Positions 11,004 through 23,600 of a DNA stretch of 64,000 bases are shown here, one piece after another (within the stretch, counting starts at the first letter, position 1; every line of letters starts with the position of its first letter). The notes below the pieces were generated by a model. The model was not told where the DNA came from, did no database searches, and saw only the letters and a list, made by a program, of their open reading frames with translations. Source of the DNA: Isoetes taiwanensis. Its lineage: Eukaryota; Streptophyta; Lycopodiopsida; Isoetales; Isoetaceae. Where the stretch lies: NCBI GenBank assembly GCA_021234155.1, contig JAJEKV010000033.1, forward strand, positions 15,195,422 through 15,259,421. The letters run 5' to 3'. The position numbers and the translations under genes are program-made.

Positions 11004-11849
11004 CCTTTGGATCCAGGTTATAAATCTGGCTATTACCAGCCTATCCTTTTTTAAGCCTGGTACTTCCTGATGCCAGTATATTCTCTGTCGCTTAGATTAA
11101 AGCCACGTATGTATGCCATCCATATATTATTTGATGATAGTTTAAAGCCAGAGCTACTTCACAACATCCAACATAAGTTTGTTTGTGCATTTTGACCGCA
11201 CCTAGTTTGTAAACCTGTATATGCATATCTATCTTGCATATTTTTCAGCTGCCACAAGCAAAGTTGGCTCTAAAACAAGCAATAAGCATCGATATTTCTT
11301 GATGCTCTACCATTACTATCAAAGCGCAAACCGACCGCTTCATAACATAAGCCTTGAAGCAAGATCATACCTTCGAGGCCATAGCTTAGGCGCAATAGAT
11401 CATCATCTCTCTTACCATCGATCTCAAGCAAAACCCATCGACTGGCTATGCCCTTTTGGGCGACCGTTTTTGCGCCACCATGTTTCTTTGGAAAAAGCCC
11501 TAATATTTTAGTCGACCCAATATTATAGGTCTTTAGAAAATTATAAACTCAACCAATAAGCCATTCGAAAAAAAAACTATTGTATTTTCCAAGGCTTGTA
11601 GTATGCAAAGGCAGCTGACTAAATGCATATTTTCTATATTTGCTAAAAAGTCGCCCACGATGGGATATTTTGAAGCCAAAAATGCATTTCATATCATATC
11701 AATCTCTTTGTATACTAAGAAAGTCCCTAGTTTGCATTTTTGCATTTTAGCATGGTTTTGAAGATATGAAGAGCATTTTCTCTTCTTCTTTTTGGGTTGC
11801 CCCTAGGGGGGCAAGCCTTCGTCCATGTGGGTTTATGGCATATTCCAGG
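11004..11849. other. Stretch without recognised genes
   Basis: Only short frames; collinear with about 42160-42953 in the right arm. No family recognised. Confidence 0.5.
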
Positions 11850-11866
11850 TATATGCCAAGATATGC
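11850..11866. other. Probable transposon excision footprint
   Basis: The sequence reads TATATGCC-aag-ATATGC: two copies of the GGCATATA target duplication (reverse complement) separated by 3 bp, the second shortened. The mirror site in the right arm still holds an 853-bp TIR element flanked by GGCATATA at 41294-41301 and 42155-42162. Confidence 0.6.
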
Positions 11867-12448
11867 TGGAATATGCCAATGCTTGCAAACAAGCGGTGGT
11901 GGTCATTTGTTGCTTTGGCGACCACTTTGGAAACCAACTTAACGGTGTTTGGTCCGATAAGATTTTTCCTTGCGGATGTAACAAGCATTGATTGTGGAGG
12001 CAAAGAGCCACCAAGACCGAATAACATTTCTTGGCTACGGGTTAGCTTTTTAGCTTGTCGATGTATCTATGAAAAAAAAGGAACAAGCTATTTGATTATG
12101 GACTATACAAAGTTTTAGCCGCGATGCATATCTGTTCTTCCTCCCAAATAGTCGCTCCCGGAACACCACAGGACGTTCCTAGAATGGTGAAAGTCGAAGA
12201 TGATGCCGTTGTTCGTGGAGTACAAAGCATCCAGAAAATCGGTAATTTTCTGCAACCACCCAAATTGGAACTTTCATGCCATTTTCTTGTAGCTTATTAT
12301 ATGAAGATAAAACATTCTGCACTTCAGCAATATCTGCAAGAGAATTTAATATCATTTATGATGCCATGCTAACTGTATTCAGTACCAGTTGTGATGCATA
12401 ATTCAACCGAACAAGACCAACGGATGTGATGTCAAAGACACCCACCAC
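11867..12448 (-). other. Exon-like conserved stretch, unidentified
   Basis: Both arms keep similar minus-strand (left) reading frames here, for example a frame ending in NLIGPNTVKLVSKVVAKA and another with ICIAAKTL. The right-arm counterpart at about 40800-41280 has different indels. This suggests a decayed multi-exon gene, but no family was recognised. Confidence 0.35.
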
Positions 12449-13070
12449 ATCTTAGACTACTGGAGTTGAAAAAAGGACATGGTCAAAGACAACATGTTTG
12501 CTTGGTGAGATCAAGAATAAGGAACAAGTAGGTCTTAGCCTCCAGAATTCATAGACATGGCATAACAATTTATGACCTTGCTACATGTGAGCAAACAATA
12601 AATTGTAATTGTTACCAATTGGATAAGCTTCATTGTACACGTAATTACAAGTCTATACCTAATTAGTCTGGCTGATACTTAGGCAGTAATGGAAAGTGTA
12701 CAAACATGACACAATAAAAAATACATTATAAGAAAAAGATGATACGTACTTTCTCTAATAGGTTTCTCTTTTCCAAAGAAAGTAATGGATGGCACATCAA
12801 ACAAAAAAATATCAGTCTAATAAGGCATGCAGTGGTTAAAACTCTTAAAACAAGATGGTATCAGTACCTTGCAAAACGTGCCAGGCATGATTGCACACAG
12901 AGCAATGCCTATCTATCATGATAGTGATGCAAACGAATCAACCTTCCTACATCATGCATAATTACATGTCAATGATGACTAATCCCACCTGAACTTGAGC
13001 TGGAAGGACAATAGCAAATGCATGAATAAAACTATCCAATGCCTCGTGTCCCCATTTTGCCTTAACATGT
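12449..13070 (+). repeat. Direct-repeat copy, inner (first copy at 1-660)
   Basis: This is the second copy of the block opening the window, in the same orientation, about 12.4 kb away. Its mirror in the right arm is near 40100-40740. The duplication therefore predates, or occurred in, the ancestral unit before inversion; the partner of the outer copy would lie beyond the window. Confidence 0.75.
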
Positions 13071-13868
13071 GATTCAACACATATAACAAGCAAAGACATA
13101 AAAAACCAATAATCTTGCAACGAAATTCTAGGATACAGGTTGCCCCCTTCAAAAGAAAGTCAATTGCTTTATTTACTATAGACCTGATATACAAATCAGA
13201 ACAATATTTTTAAATAGCACCAAATTTTCAAAACTACCCTGGGGTTTTGGCTTGCCAGTTGTTGCAACTGATGCGTAAAATCAGAGAGTCTACACAAACT
13301 CTTTTTGATGACTTGTATGTCTATCAAGGTCATTGATTTATCAATGTGAGGGAAATTATCTTGTTGGTATCGATCAAAACTAAATTTTCATCTTTCTCTT
13401 TTTACATTCCCCTCAAAAGAAATTAAAAGAAAGGACAAAAGGAGAGCTACAATATCTCCATTTGGAGTTGTTATACAACGAACATATAGAGATGGTGAAC
13501 AAAATGAGACTTGATTATTTAGACAATTATTTTTTTTCAATTACTCTTCTTCTACATATCAATGCAACACGTCAACTCATGCTTACATTTAAACAAAATT
13601 CTAGCCTTTTTTTAATACTCACCTCAAAGGAAATTAGAAAAGCCTTGGTGTCTCAATTTAGAATCATGAGAGGACTAAAAAAATAAGAACGACAAAAAAA
13701 CGAGACTTTATTGTATATATTTAGACAATAATAGAAGAAAAATATCAACTAAAAAACAAATTATCATCATAACCTATGCAACTTATTATTAAGACACAAA
13801 AAAGTATTCAATATATATTATATATATAAATTCCTATACAAAAACCTAAAGACATTTACACAATGCCT
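13071..13868. other. Stretch without recognised genes
   Basis: AT-rich. It corresponds to right-arm sequence that carries the Helitron-like insertion (38822-39500). No gene recognised. Confidence 0.5.
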
Positions 13869-14829
13869 TCAGCGGAAAATCCTCCTAGAAGAACAAATAA
13901 AACTAGTATTCGCAACATCATTACTCCAAGTCAAGGGGTAGTGAGATGAGGTGATAGTTTCTCGCAGATGTCGTGGTTGATATTTAGGCATGTGAAAGAA
14001 TCCTGGTTGCAGTTGCTTCACCAAGTGAAATTCAATTGTATGATAGCCATTATCACCATCATAGGGACCGGGTTTTTGATAAGAATAATAAACCTTTCCA
14101 GAAGAAACATCATTCGCTCCTTCAGGAATGTCTACAATCCAATAATGCACATAGATATCTTTGTGCTCCAAATGATGAGGTTGATGCCTAGGGCGGCACA
14201 AGAGGATGAGGATGGGGATGAGGACGAGGATGGGGATGAGATTTGGGGTGAGGAGGAGGAGGATGCGGATGAGATTTGGAATGTTTGGGGTCAGGATGAG
14301 GACGAGGATGAGGTTTAGGATGAGCAGGGGGACGGGGATGAGATTTGGGATGTTTGGGGTAAGTATAAGGATGAGGAAACGATTTGGGTTGTGAATGAGG
14401 ATGAGGTATGGGGTGGTGAGGAGGGTGAGGTTGAGGATTGGCGATGGAGATGGCATTTCTATCAATGGCAATCAATGAGTAGAAGTTATTAGAAGGTACT
14501 TCCCAAGTTACAAATGATTCTAGTGCTGAAGCTCCAAATGATTCTCCTGCCGGTGCCGATGCCGGTGCTGGAGCTGGAGCTAGAGTTGGAGATGTTGAGT
14601 TAACTATGGGCGTTTGTGTTGTTGGTGGTGTTGAGCTATTATCCTTACCCCAATCGATTGTAATGATTGGAGGATGAGCAATTTCGGCAAGAGGAACAAA
14701 CTCCATATCTCTCACCACCTCATTGTGCATATATGGAAACCTTAATGTCAAGGAAACTGGATGTGCTGCTGTTTGAGAAATTATCGTCGTTGTCATCATC
14801 ATCAAACATAAGGCTACAAGCATCTTCAT
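13869..14829 (-). pseudogene. Secreted PEBP-like protein with His/Pro-rich insertion, left-arm copy
   Basis: The frame opens with a signal peptide (MKMLVALCLMMMTTTIISQ). Then comes a PEBP-type N-half (LTLRFPY, FVPLAE, PPIITIDWG), an Ala/Pro linker, FVTWEVPSNNFYSLIAIDRNA (the position of the DPDAP motif), and a long PHPHP-type stretch. The C-half, VHYWIVDIPEG, YYSYQKPGPYDG, GYHTIEFHLVKQ and FHMPKYQPRH, continues in another frame. It matches the HWxVxxIP, P-x-P-x-G-x-H and F-x-L-x-x-Q elements of phosphatidylethanolamine-binding proteins. A 2-nt deletion near 14188 relative to the right arm breaks the reading frame between the His/Pro stretch and the C-half. PEBPs bind phospholipids or act as signalling switches; extracellular location is inferred from the signal peptide. 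Either a pseudogene or an assembly indel. Confidence 0.72.
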
Positions 14830-15871
14830 TATTGCTTTGCTAGGCTACTTCGCTACAAACAACATTCTCTTCCAACTTTTATAGCCAGTTTTATGCCAAT
14901 TATGGAAGATTTTTTCTCTTTTGGGCCATTCCATCTAAAGATGTTTCTTTGGCCCTATTATAGCTTCCAAGCCATTGAAGGAAAGGAACTGTTCCCTTTG
15001 GGAGCGAAACCTTTGAGTGATTCGGCGAACGAAAGCAAATTACGAGGATGCGAGACATCCGGCAGAGAGCTACGAGGGTTCAATCCGATGGCATCTCTTT
15101 CGTGCCCCCGAGTCAAGAAAACATGGCGCTTCACTTCAAACCGATAAAAGCAAATTTTGGAATTCTCGTTTCTTCAATCGGTGAAGCGGTATGGATAATT
15201 TTTCATTTAGCATAGGAATATTTAGGTTCGCTTTGCAAACTTTCTCAGGTGTTGATATGTTTGGAGGATTTGACATATGTATGTTAAATCTTCCAGATTC
15301 ATACTTAGGAAGTTGAGAGGGGTTTTAAAATAGCTATATATCACCACGGCCCTTTAATTAGACCGCAATCCCATGCTTAATTTGATGCGAAAACCATGGC
15401 TTGCTTGGTGCAAAAGTGAGCATTTTCTAACAACCTGCAGACCCTAAGAGGTCATTTCCAAGCCTCCGTGTTATTTATCAAGTTGTGTAAAGTCAAAGCA
15501 TGGCAAGATGACTTGAAGTTAAATACTTGTTTCGACACTTCCTCATTGTAAAATGAAGTCGTCAGCCCCAGGATACCTTGTACACTAAACTTGGCTTACA
15601 AACATTTTATTTGTCACAAAGAAATGGTCATATATTACTACTGTAATAGTTCGTCAATATCGAGAGCACTTTTCACTCTTAAACACCAGGCCCAAAGCCT
15701 CGGCTGGTATCACATGACCTTTAAAGCCTCGTGGATGAAGCCTTAGAGCTTGTCCATGCAGCCTTCAAAGCCTCGGCGGGTATCACGGTCTGTGGGAGAA
15801 GATAAAAGATTTGAGGACTGGATTTGGCGCATTAAAATAACAGATTACAGAGAGAGCAAGACTAATGTACC
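14830..15871. other. Stretch without recognised genes
   Basis: Collinear with about 36490-37530 in the right arm. Only short frames; nothing recognised. Confidence 0.45.
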
Positions 15872-16400
15872 TCAATAGACAAGCATTATCCGTTTCAAAG
15901 AAATTTGAAATCGACTAGGAAAATTTCGTGCAGCTCCTAGTGTCTTCCAATCATGTTCCGTTCTTTTCATTTCATCCTCGCAGTCATGAACATGTTGATT
16001 ATATTTCAAATCTACCTTATCCATTGTCTCATGGCGGGATGGGCAATGCTTTTCCTTCGCTTCAAGAAAGGTCATGGCCATCCTCACATACCAACAAAGC
16101 AGTTCAACATCTCTTTTTTGCCATATTTTATGGCCCTCAATGTTTATGTCGATCTCGGACATAATCACTCCATAGCCGCTTTTTGTCCATTTGTTTGTAT
16201 CTGTTAAAAGCTCGTTGGCGTTCAACTCCAGACCTGCCAACGAATCTAGCTTGCACCTTCTGATGCTTCTTGAAGGGTCTGATGAAGAACACTATCTTCT
16301 ATGCGTATTTCTGAGGTCACTATTGTTCTCAAATACTGCTGTGATCTTATGCAACATCAGCTCCTTGGATGCGGCCTCTCTCCTCTCCGTAGCTTCTCAA
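15872..16400 (-). pseudogene. Unidentified helical protein fragment, left arm
   Basis: A 122-codon frame (16240-15872) with charged helical composition (LKYNQHVHDCEDEMKR, EHDWKTLGAAR). It is preceded in another frame by ASKELMLHKITAVFENN and SDLRNTHRR. The right-arm counterpart (about 35960-36480, plus strand) retains the same pieces with different frameshifts, as expected for a gene fragment decaying independently. I do not recognise the family. Confidence 0.35.
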
Positions 16401-16443
16401 TTATCGTCCCCTTCCTTTTCTATTTCAACGTCTCATAGCTGGC

Positions 16444-16512
16444 CATGGCAGAACCATGGTTCAAAACCATGGCAGAACCATGGCAGAACCATGGCAGAAC
16501 CATGGTTCAAAA
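16444..16512. repeat. Short tandem repeat of 'ggcagaaccat'
   Basis: About five imperfect copies of a block containing 'catggcagaaccatgg'. The right arm (about 35885-35950) has fewer copies. Confidence 0.8.
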
Positions 16513-16609
16513 CAAGAAGAGCGGCCATGGCAGAACCTCCAAGGTTTATGCTGGTTCATGATGATTTTAATGGATCCGATCTTGGTTGTATTGGAAGGTA
16601 ACAGCATTA

Positions 16610-18970
16610 ACGAGCATTAATGACCTGAGCAATGAGCAATTTATCGATTTGTCTCAATTCTTCCCATTAGTATTTATAGGCTAATAGTTTCCTAGTTGTC
16701 CATCTGCAATTTATCTATTTTAGTTCTTCGTTTGTTGTACTTGAAAATATGTCTTGGCCAGTAGTTACGCATTACAATGTATTAATGCACTTGCATTTGA
16801 TTCTTTGATTATTTTCAGTGCTTATATGGCTTTCACTTTTTTATTGTAATGCATCACATCTTTGCAACTGTGTTATTTTTGATGAGTTCTTATCTGTTGA
16901 TTCCACTTAATCCATTCTTTCCAAATGCGTCATTTTTATTGATTCTTGACATCCTACGCATCAGGTCTGGGTGCCTTATGTATCTGAGTTTGAGACGTTT
17001 GAATCCATCCTGGAATGCATCTGCAAGAAATGCAGTTGCAATGTCTATTCAAAATGGTCTCATTGCGATGTGCTTATTTTGATTTGTTTGCATGAATGAC
17101 ACGATCATGTTCTACATGTGAGGTTGACCCCTATTATTTTAATCAGGTAGTAGATGCTGCTTTCCTCATTCTTCGTTTCATATTCATCCTTTTGATAGAA
17201 ACCAAAACGGTACTTGATGAACTATCAAGAAAAGAGCAATTTATAAGGAAAGAGCAATTAGAAGTTCGGGTTCTTGCTTGCTCATGTTCCATCACAAAAG
17301 GTATGTTTGAGGTAAATAGTTTATTTTCTTTGTTGCTATTTCTTATCGTGCTCGTTTTCCAAATCTTCGCAGTCTATGGAAGAGATGTTCTAAACCGTGA
17401 TTTCACAACAATTTTCTTGACTACAATCCATCCTAGAATGGTAAGTTGACAAGCATGTTTGAAGCTACCAAGATGATATGCATTTCTTATATCTTTGGCA
17501 AGAATTGAGCTTTTCAACTATAGACTGTTTACATACATCTACATCGATTATGAAGCTATGGCTATGCTCAAAAATCTGTGCTTCCAAATCCGATCCAAAG
17601 CCCCAAAGCTTGACCACAAGCCGATCTCTCAAAGCTTTACCCCAGGCAGATGCTTCACCTGCCTGCACGACTCCCTCTGTTCAATTATTAATTATCAATA
17701 TGGCATGACAACAATTCCAACAACAATTCTCAAGGACAATTCTCAAGGTATGAACAAGAGGCCATGAAAAGCTCCGCAGAGAAGTAGCATTTTTCAAATG
17801 GACTGCATTTTTCAAATGGATCTAAATGTACGTGCCCGCCCGGGGATTTAAACAGAAACTATGTTTGTTGAACGGCCCAAATAAAATTTCAAATTCTTTT
17901 GTATGGATTTCAATAAAGCACTATCAAGTATTTCATGCTTTGGTAAATGAGCTAAATGCGTTTTCAAATCTTGCTTCTCTAGTAAGTAAAACAAAAGGAA
18001 AGAAAAGAAGCGTGTTAAAGAAATAACAGAGACGAATTTCACAAATTTACTAAAAAGGAGAGAATGAGTGAATAAAATAAAGAAATTGGCCGCCTTGTAC
18101 TTTGTCTTTCAAACCACAAACTAAAAAAGAAAAAGAAAAAACCTAATTTCTAAGATTTCAAAAAAGTAATAAAGCAAAATTTTGAAATCCTTATTTTGGT
18201 GTGTTATGGGAGCTGTATGCTTAATGGTTCATATGTCATTCATGTTTTTCGAATTATTATTTTGACCACAAAAAAACAAGATCTCTCATAACACACCAAA
18301 ACAAAGATTAGATGTGATACGCAAAACGAAGAATAATAGCAAAAAAAGACAAGGGACAACCAGGGGAGCACGAAGCAGAAGAAATCAACTACACCATCCC
18401 TCTTGCTGCGCCAACGTACCAATTAGAGGGTGGGCTAGGGTCAAAAGGTGTAGCATGGGCGAGAAAGGAATGGCCAAGACAATTGAAATAGCCAGACGAA
18501 GCAACAGAAGGCCAACACCTCCAAACCTTGTTAGTACTTGCTTTGGATCCACGTTGGCACAGACATTCAACGCACCAATTTCGTCAACGACAAAGATGAC
18601 CTAGAAAACATATTCTTAGATCAATCCAACGATAGCCAAGGAAACGAAGAATTTGACACAGAGGGGTGGGTGATCTTGCTCCCATCAATACAACAAGTTT
18701 TGTCCAGGAATTAACCACATGTCTTGATCCAGTTGACTCTCCAGTGTCGATGGCAGTATCTAACAGACGTGGAAGAATAAACAACTTGTGAATAAAACAA
18801 AAAATTTTGTCATTTCATTTGTATCTCTCTTCATTTGTTATTTTCACTCGCAAAATTACATAAAGACATGGATAGATAATTTGAGAACAATCTAAGGTTC
18901 AAGAGTTTCTTAAATTTAGGGCTAATCACCTAATCGTAGTGCCTCGAGAACACGCAACCTTCAATGGGCT
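16610..18970. other. Stretch without recognised genes
   Basis: Short frames only, including one with a hydrophobic segment at 17096-17449 (conserved in the mirror at about 34330-34650). No family recognised. The right arm carries an additional 1.2 kb at the point matching about 18230. Confidence 0.45.
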
Positions 18971-18979
18971 TATTAAGCT

Positions 18980-19760
18980 CGACGCCGTTTGTCTCTTAGC
19001 ATGCTGCAAAATCTTGCTCAAGGGATCTTTTACGTGCGAAGGGTCAAACGACGCAAGTGCACTATTCAAGAGCCCATCAAAATGAAGCAGATTCACAAGA
19101 TACATGATCCACTCTTACAACAAGATTTCCAAGAATTCACCGTGCATTCATCTTTTTGTGCAATAGAGCTTAAGTAAGGAGCTAAGTTGTATTGATCCTA
19201 AGAGATGAATGCAAGAGGCATGTGGAAACCTCGCTGTGACCAGAGGGAGGTAACGCTGAAATGTAGCCATTTCGTTTCGACCATTGTGCTTTGTAGTGAG
19301 AACAATGATTCCAACTATAGTGCCCAAGGTAAGTCCTGATGCCATTGAAATATTACACTAGAGCATTGAACATGGAGAGTGCATATGGGAACTTCGACGG
19401 TCTTGCAACCACGCCTCTCTGAATAATGGAGCCTAGAAAGTGACTACACCACATTGATCCAGAGAGGCAGAGAAAGAAAGATAGTTGCTTTCAACTTGAG
19501 ATACTTAAGATTGTCGATGGCTCGTTCCAGAATTCAGGAGGAATCGTTGACCTTAGTGGCTCAAGAACATGCTGCCTTCCATGGGCTTCTGAACTCTGAC
19601 ACTATTTGTCTCTTCTCGTGCTGCCGAATCTTGCTGTGAAGGGATCTTTGCGAGCGAAGGGGCCAAACCATGGCAGACCATTCAAAAGCCCGTGGAAGAG
19701 AAGCAGGTTCACAAGATACATGATCCACTCTTGATTCCAACTGCATGCATGTTCAAGTTC
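18980..19760. repeat. Diverged tandem duplication, period about 600 bp
   Basis: The block 'cacaagatacatgatccac' with about 130 bp of preceding sequence occurs near 19000-19140 and again near 19605-19735. The mirror lies at about 30700-31450. Confidence 0.7.
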
Positions 19761-20040
19761 AATGACATCTGTCCCTCGGACATCATGACCTTTGTTGCAA
19801 TGGGTACCATGGTTCCACCATAGATTCCAAAGGGAAAAAAGCCTGACCAGATGTCTAGATGTCATTGACCTAGCACGAAGTTCTAAGGTTATCATGGACC
19901 ACTACAGATTCTTTTCTCTTCTCGCACGGAACCATTGTTTTCCAGATACAAGATTTTATGATATTTCACACAATTATGGCATTTCAGAGATTGTGTTAAA
20001 TTTTTGAAATGCAATAAATTGTGTGAAGTATCATAAATCT

Positions 20041-20230
20041 TACAAGACTTTGTCGCTAGTTGTTCTTTTTAGTGGGTGCATATGTGTACAAACAACTAAA
20101 GAAACAACTAAGTTTTCATATTACCGCGAAAGCATCGCCGCCGCTAGTTGTTCTTTTTAGTGGGTGTATATGTGTACAAACAACTAAAGAAACAACTAAG
20201 TTCGCATATTACCGCAAAAGCTGACATGAA
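20041..20230. repeat. Tandem duplication, about 100-bp unit
   Basis: 'ctagttgttctttttagtgg' followed by about 80 bp is repeated twice (starting near 20053 and 20144). In the right arm one copy is split by a MITE (29985-30355). Confidence 0.85.
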
Positions 20231-20695
20231 GCACCTGCAGGCCAATATTACTACCAATTTATTAACTCTAGAGGAGTCGACCTCTGTGAGCAATCTCCCT
20301 TATTTGCTAAACCCTACCAGCGTTTATGGAACAAATAGCAAAAAATTTAGTCAATCTCGCAGCTGCTTAACATCTAGAAAGATCCGCTCGATTCGTTGGA
20401 TTAGATAGCAAAATTCAAATCAATCCCAATTTCCTAAAATGTTGGATGTCGATATGGCATGTTCCATGTGCGCAAACTTGATGGGATTCCACCTCCCACG
20501 TAGTTTCATCTCTTAATGAAGATCACGTATCATTCTAGACTTTGTACCCACCACTAAGGACTATGCAACCAGCAAGGATGAAGATCTTGTGTCTCAATAG
20601 GTTCATAATATATACCATATATTTTCAACCGTATATTATATTTTCTAGCATAGGTGGAAGTTAACTCCAACTATTCATGATGCCAAATGCATGAT

Positions 20696-23600
20696 GCTGT
20701 TGGAAGCATTCATCCCCATCTCTCGTTGTTATAAGATACAAATCATTCCCAATTACGTTGTTCAAATCTATGTTTGTAGATACAAATCTATTAACACATC
20801 TAAGTTGTAAGATACAAATGGAGCACTCTTTTCCCTTCAAAGCATTGCTTTAAGAATAACATTGTCAAAAGATAGAAGAAATTTCTGCCTCCCGTCCCCT
20901 TTTCCTATATTCTTCTTCCCAAGCCGAGCTATGGTGTTCTAGCAATCCAAAGATTTGGAATCCAAAGAAACAACAAAATTTATAAGAATGTGTTCACACA
21001 CATTCAAGCCAGGCTTCTCCGAGCTTTTTTGCTCATGCATCTAATGTGGCACCTTTGTAAAAAATTTAAGAATGATAGAATCCTTTACCATGGCAATGAA
21101 GTGGAGATAGCACTGTCAAATCCTTCATTGCAACGCAAAGGTCATATGGGCTAACAGTGATAATGGATTTTTGAAAGCACCAAGCAATCAGACCAACTTT
21201 AACTTGCACCTCCTCATTATCCTTTGTTTTCCCGCCATGGAGATAGTTGATTGATTTGCTAGTTGGCCGCCATTTTGCTAATTGGCTGCCATTTCACAAG
21301 CTAAAAGCAACACTTTAATATATCCATGTAAACTGCCCACCTCTTGACCTTGAAGATGGTTATAAGGTTCTGCCATGCGGTCAACTAACAACATCAAGAT
21401 GACACCATAGCCACAAAACATGTTATATTGTTCGCTTGCTTTTAAAGCTCAACACATGCTTATCTATAAAGCTACAACAAAACAGAAAATCACACTTTTA
21501 TATTGTCCCAAAAGCTGCACTGCAACCAGATACTCACCAAGGCCATAAGGCCCTTTCCATTCATAATTAATCCTGCAATCTTGTGAAGCTTGCCTTTCCT
21601 GCAATATTGCAAGCTTGGTTTTGTAACCTCTTACCCAACTTCCAAAGCCCTTGCCATCTGTAATTGATCTGCCATCTCATAGCCTATTTCATCAATCAAT
21701 GCACAAAACATGTAAGAATAGATATCAAAAGTCATTTTTGCATTCATTGACAGATCGTAACATCATTGTGTCCTTTTGTGTGTCATGGTAACGCACCTTG
21801 CATCCTAACTAGGGCCTTCCAAAAATATCTGCAAGAAATGACAATTAGGTAACAAAAATAACGTGTTATCGACAGGGATTTGAAGCGGAGTTCAAAGCTT
21901 TGAAGCAGATGAAGCAAAAACACTGCAAGATCGCGATCTGGCAATAGCCCTTCGAAATTACTCTGTACGTCAGCCGTTTGCTTCAAAGTCCGCCAACGCT
22001 TAACTCGAGTTCGAACTTGTCCATAAGAGTAGCCTTTCCAAGCAAATAGGTTTTCCGGGCAAGCATATTTCGAGGAAGGAATCCGCTACTCCCCGTGGAA
22101 TCAATTCACCGCTATTGAGCAAAATAACAGTAGTGGAAGCCTTGCTTTTTCTATGCCAGACTAGCAAAGCTTAAAGCAGCTAGCTTCTATTCCTTCCAAT
22201 CGGGCGCCCGCACAACTTGCTCTCGCTAAAAGGATCTGGTATTTATGCTCTTTGAGAAAAGCCAATTTCTATCTCAACAAATGTATAGTCACGGCTAAGC
22301 TTTCTCAAAAATTTTATCGTAAAAACAGGACGATTGCCACGTAAATCCTTCGCTTACACCGCTACTATAAACATCAACTTTAACTTCAGCGTGTTCGGCT
22401 CCTCTATATTTATACCAAGATAGAGGGATCCACATCTCTAGAACCCACAATTGAAGCCTCCAACCATCGGGACCTCTAGAAGAACTGGTACGTCCTTAAG
22501 ATTCCGTAAACATCCGCATTTTTCTAAAAATTTTTTGGCGCATTTACACATTTGCAATACTAAGCATAGAAAACATATACTATATGAGTACATTTAAGCT
22601 GCCTTCTTATCGGCCATATTACAATTATATATTAGAGATATCTGAAAAAAATGTGATTCCGCACAAGGAAAAAAGAAATCTACAATAGTGGTCAATGATC
22701 ACCTTAGAACTTAAAACTAGAACTTAACTTTGAACTAAAGTGTTAGAGGGACGAACCCTAGCAAGTAACTAAGCTCCCATTTTCGAGATTGGTAATCAAT
22801 CGAGTGCTTGAAAGCCCATTCCGGCACCTTTAGAAGCACCAATATTTTCGCGAGCCTCTATTTCATCGCTTCTCTCGAGTAATGACGCTCAACAAGTAAT
22901 TGAGCAGCATTGACACAGAGAGACAAAGGAAAGGAAGCTCGGGAAAACTTGATGCTTTCAAAGATTACATAACAAGAGATCCTAGAACTCTCTTGATTAT
23001 GACCCTAAAAAAAATAGCCTAGAGCATGCTATAGTCCAATTGAATTTTAAAGCTAGGTAACTTATTCGTCTTAATGCATCCCTATGATGTTTTTGTTTAA
23101 TGTATCTAAAATGCCACTTATAATGAGCCAATAAACTTATTGCAGTGGGTACTTTAAATAAATCAAGCAGAAAAAAAAAAACTAGCAAAAGGCACACCAG
23201 AAGGCTTTGGCTAAGACTTTTTCATATTTGCATGCTAAGTTATGCATCGAAATATATTTACAATCTGCCTATTCTCAAGGTTCTACTACATACTCTGCTT
23301 TGGCGACTTCATATCCAAGATTTAAGCCCAATATTTGTACTAGTCTATCTAACTTATTACTTCGTATATTGGGTTTTTTGCTGAGCTTACTAGCTTTTGC
23401 CCTAATTTATAATCTTAGCTGAGAGGCTTAGTCTTCTTTAGAGTAAGTAACAAAAAGCATATTGTTGTTTCCTTTTAGCAGAGCATTGAAGTAAATCACT
23501 CTGCTGCATATTTCTTCAGGTACCTTATTGCGAGTAATATTTTGATATGCTTATATTCTATTGTTGAAGGAGTGCGTATACTTATCAGTGTTGTACAAAA

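Larger units (their letters stand above)
1708..20695 (+). repeat. Left arm of a giant imperfect inverted repeat
   Basis: The reverse complement of the last bases of the window matches the sequence starting near 1708, and collinear inverted similarity continues to about 20695, where the shared block around 'ggcatcatgaatagttgg' ends. Pairs include 2630/63084, 6161/50982, 7441/49701, 9060/43437, 14823/37541 and 20148/29937. Differences are short indels plus discrete mobile-element insertions. The arm probably extends left of 1708, but its partner would lie beyond the window. Confidence 0.93.

Noticed and set aside
14206-14394. Arg/Met/Gly-rich plus-strand frame opposite the PEBP-like gene
   Set aside because: It is the antisense shadow of the His/Pro-rich low-complexity stretch.
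17096-17449. Membrane protein exon with hydrophobic segment
   Set aside because: The hydrophobic run (SLLLFLIVLVFQIF) lies where intron-like T-rich sequence is expected, and the mirror copy breaks the frame, so no gene call was made.
20240-20290. Cluster of PstI, XbaI and SalI-like sites resembling a cloning-vector polylinker (also at about 29805-29850)
   Set aside because: It is present in both arms with ordinary plant sequence on both sides, and the order and spacing do not match a vector polylinker, so coincidence is likelier than contamination.
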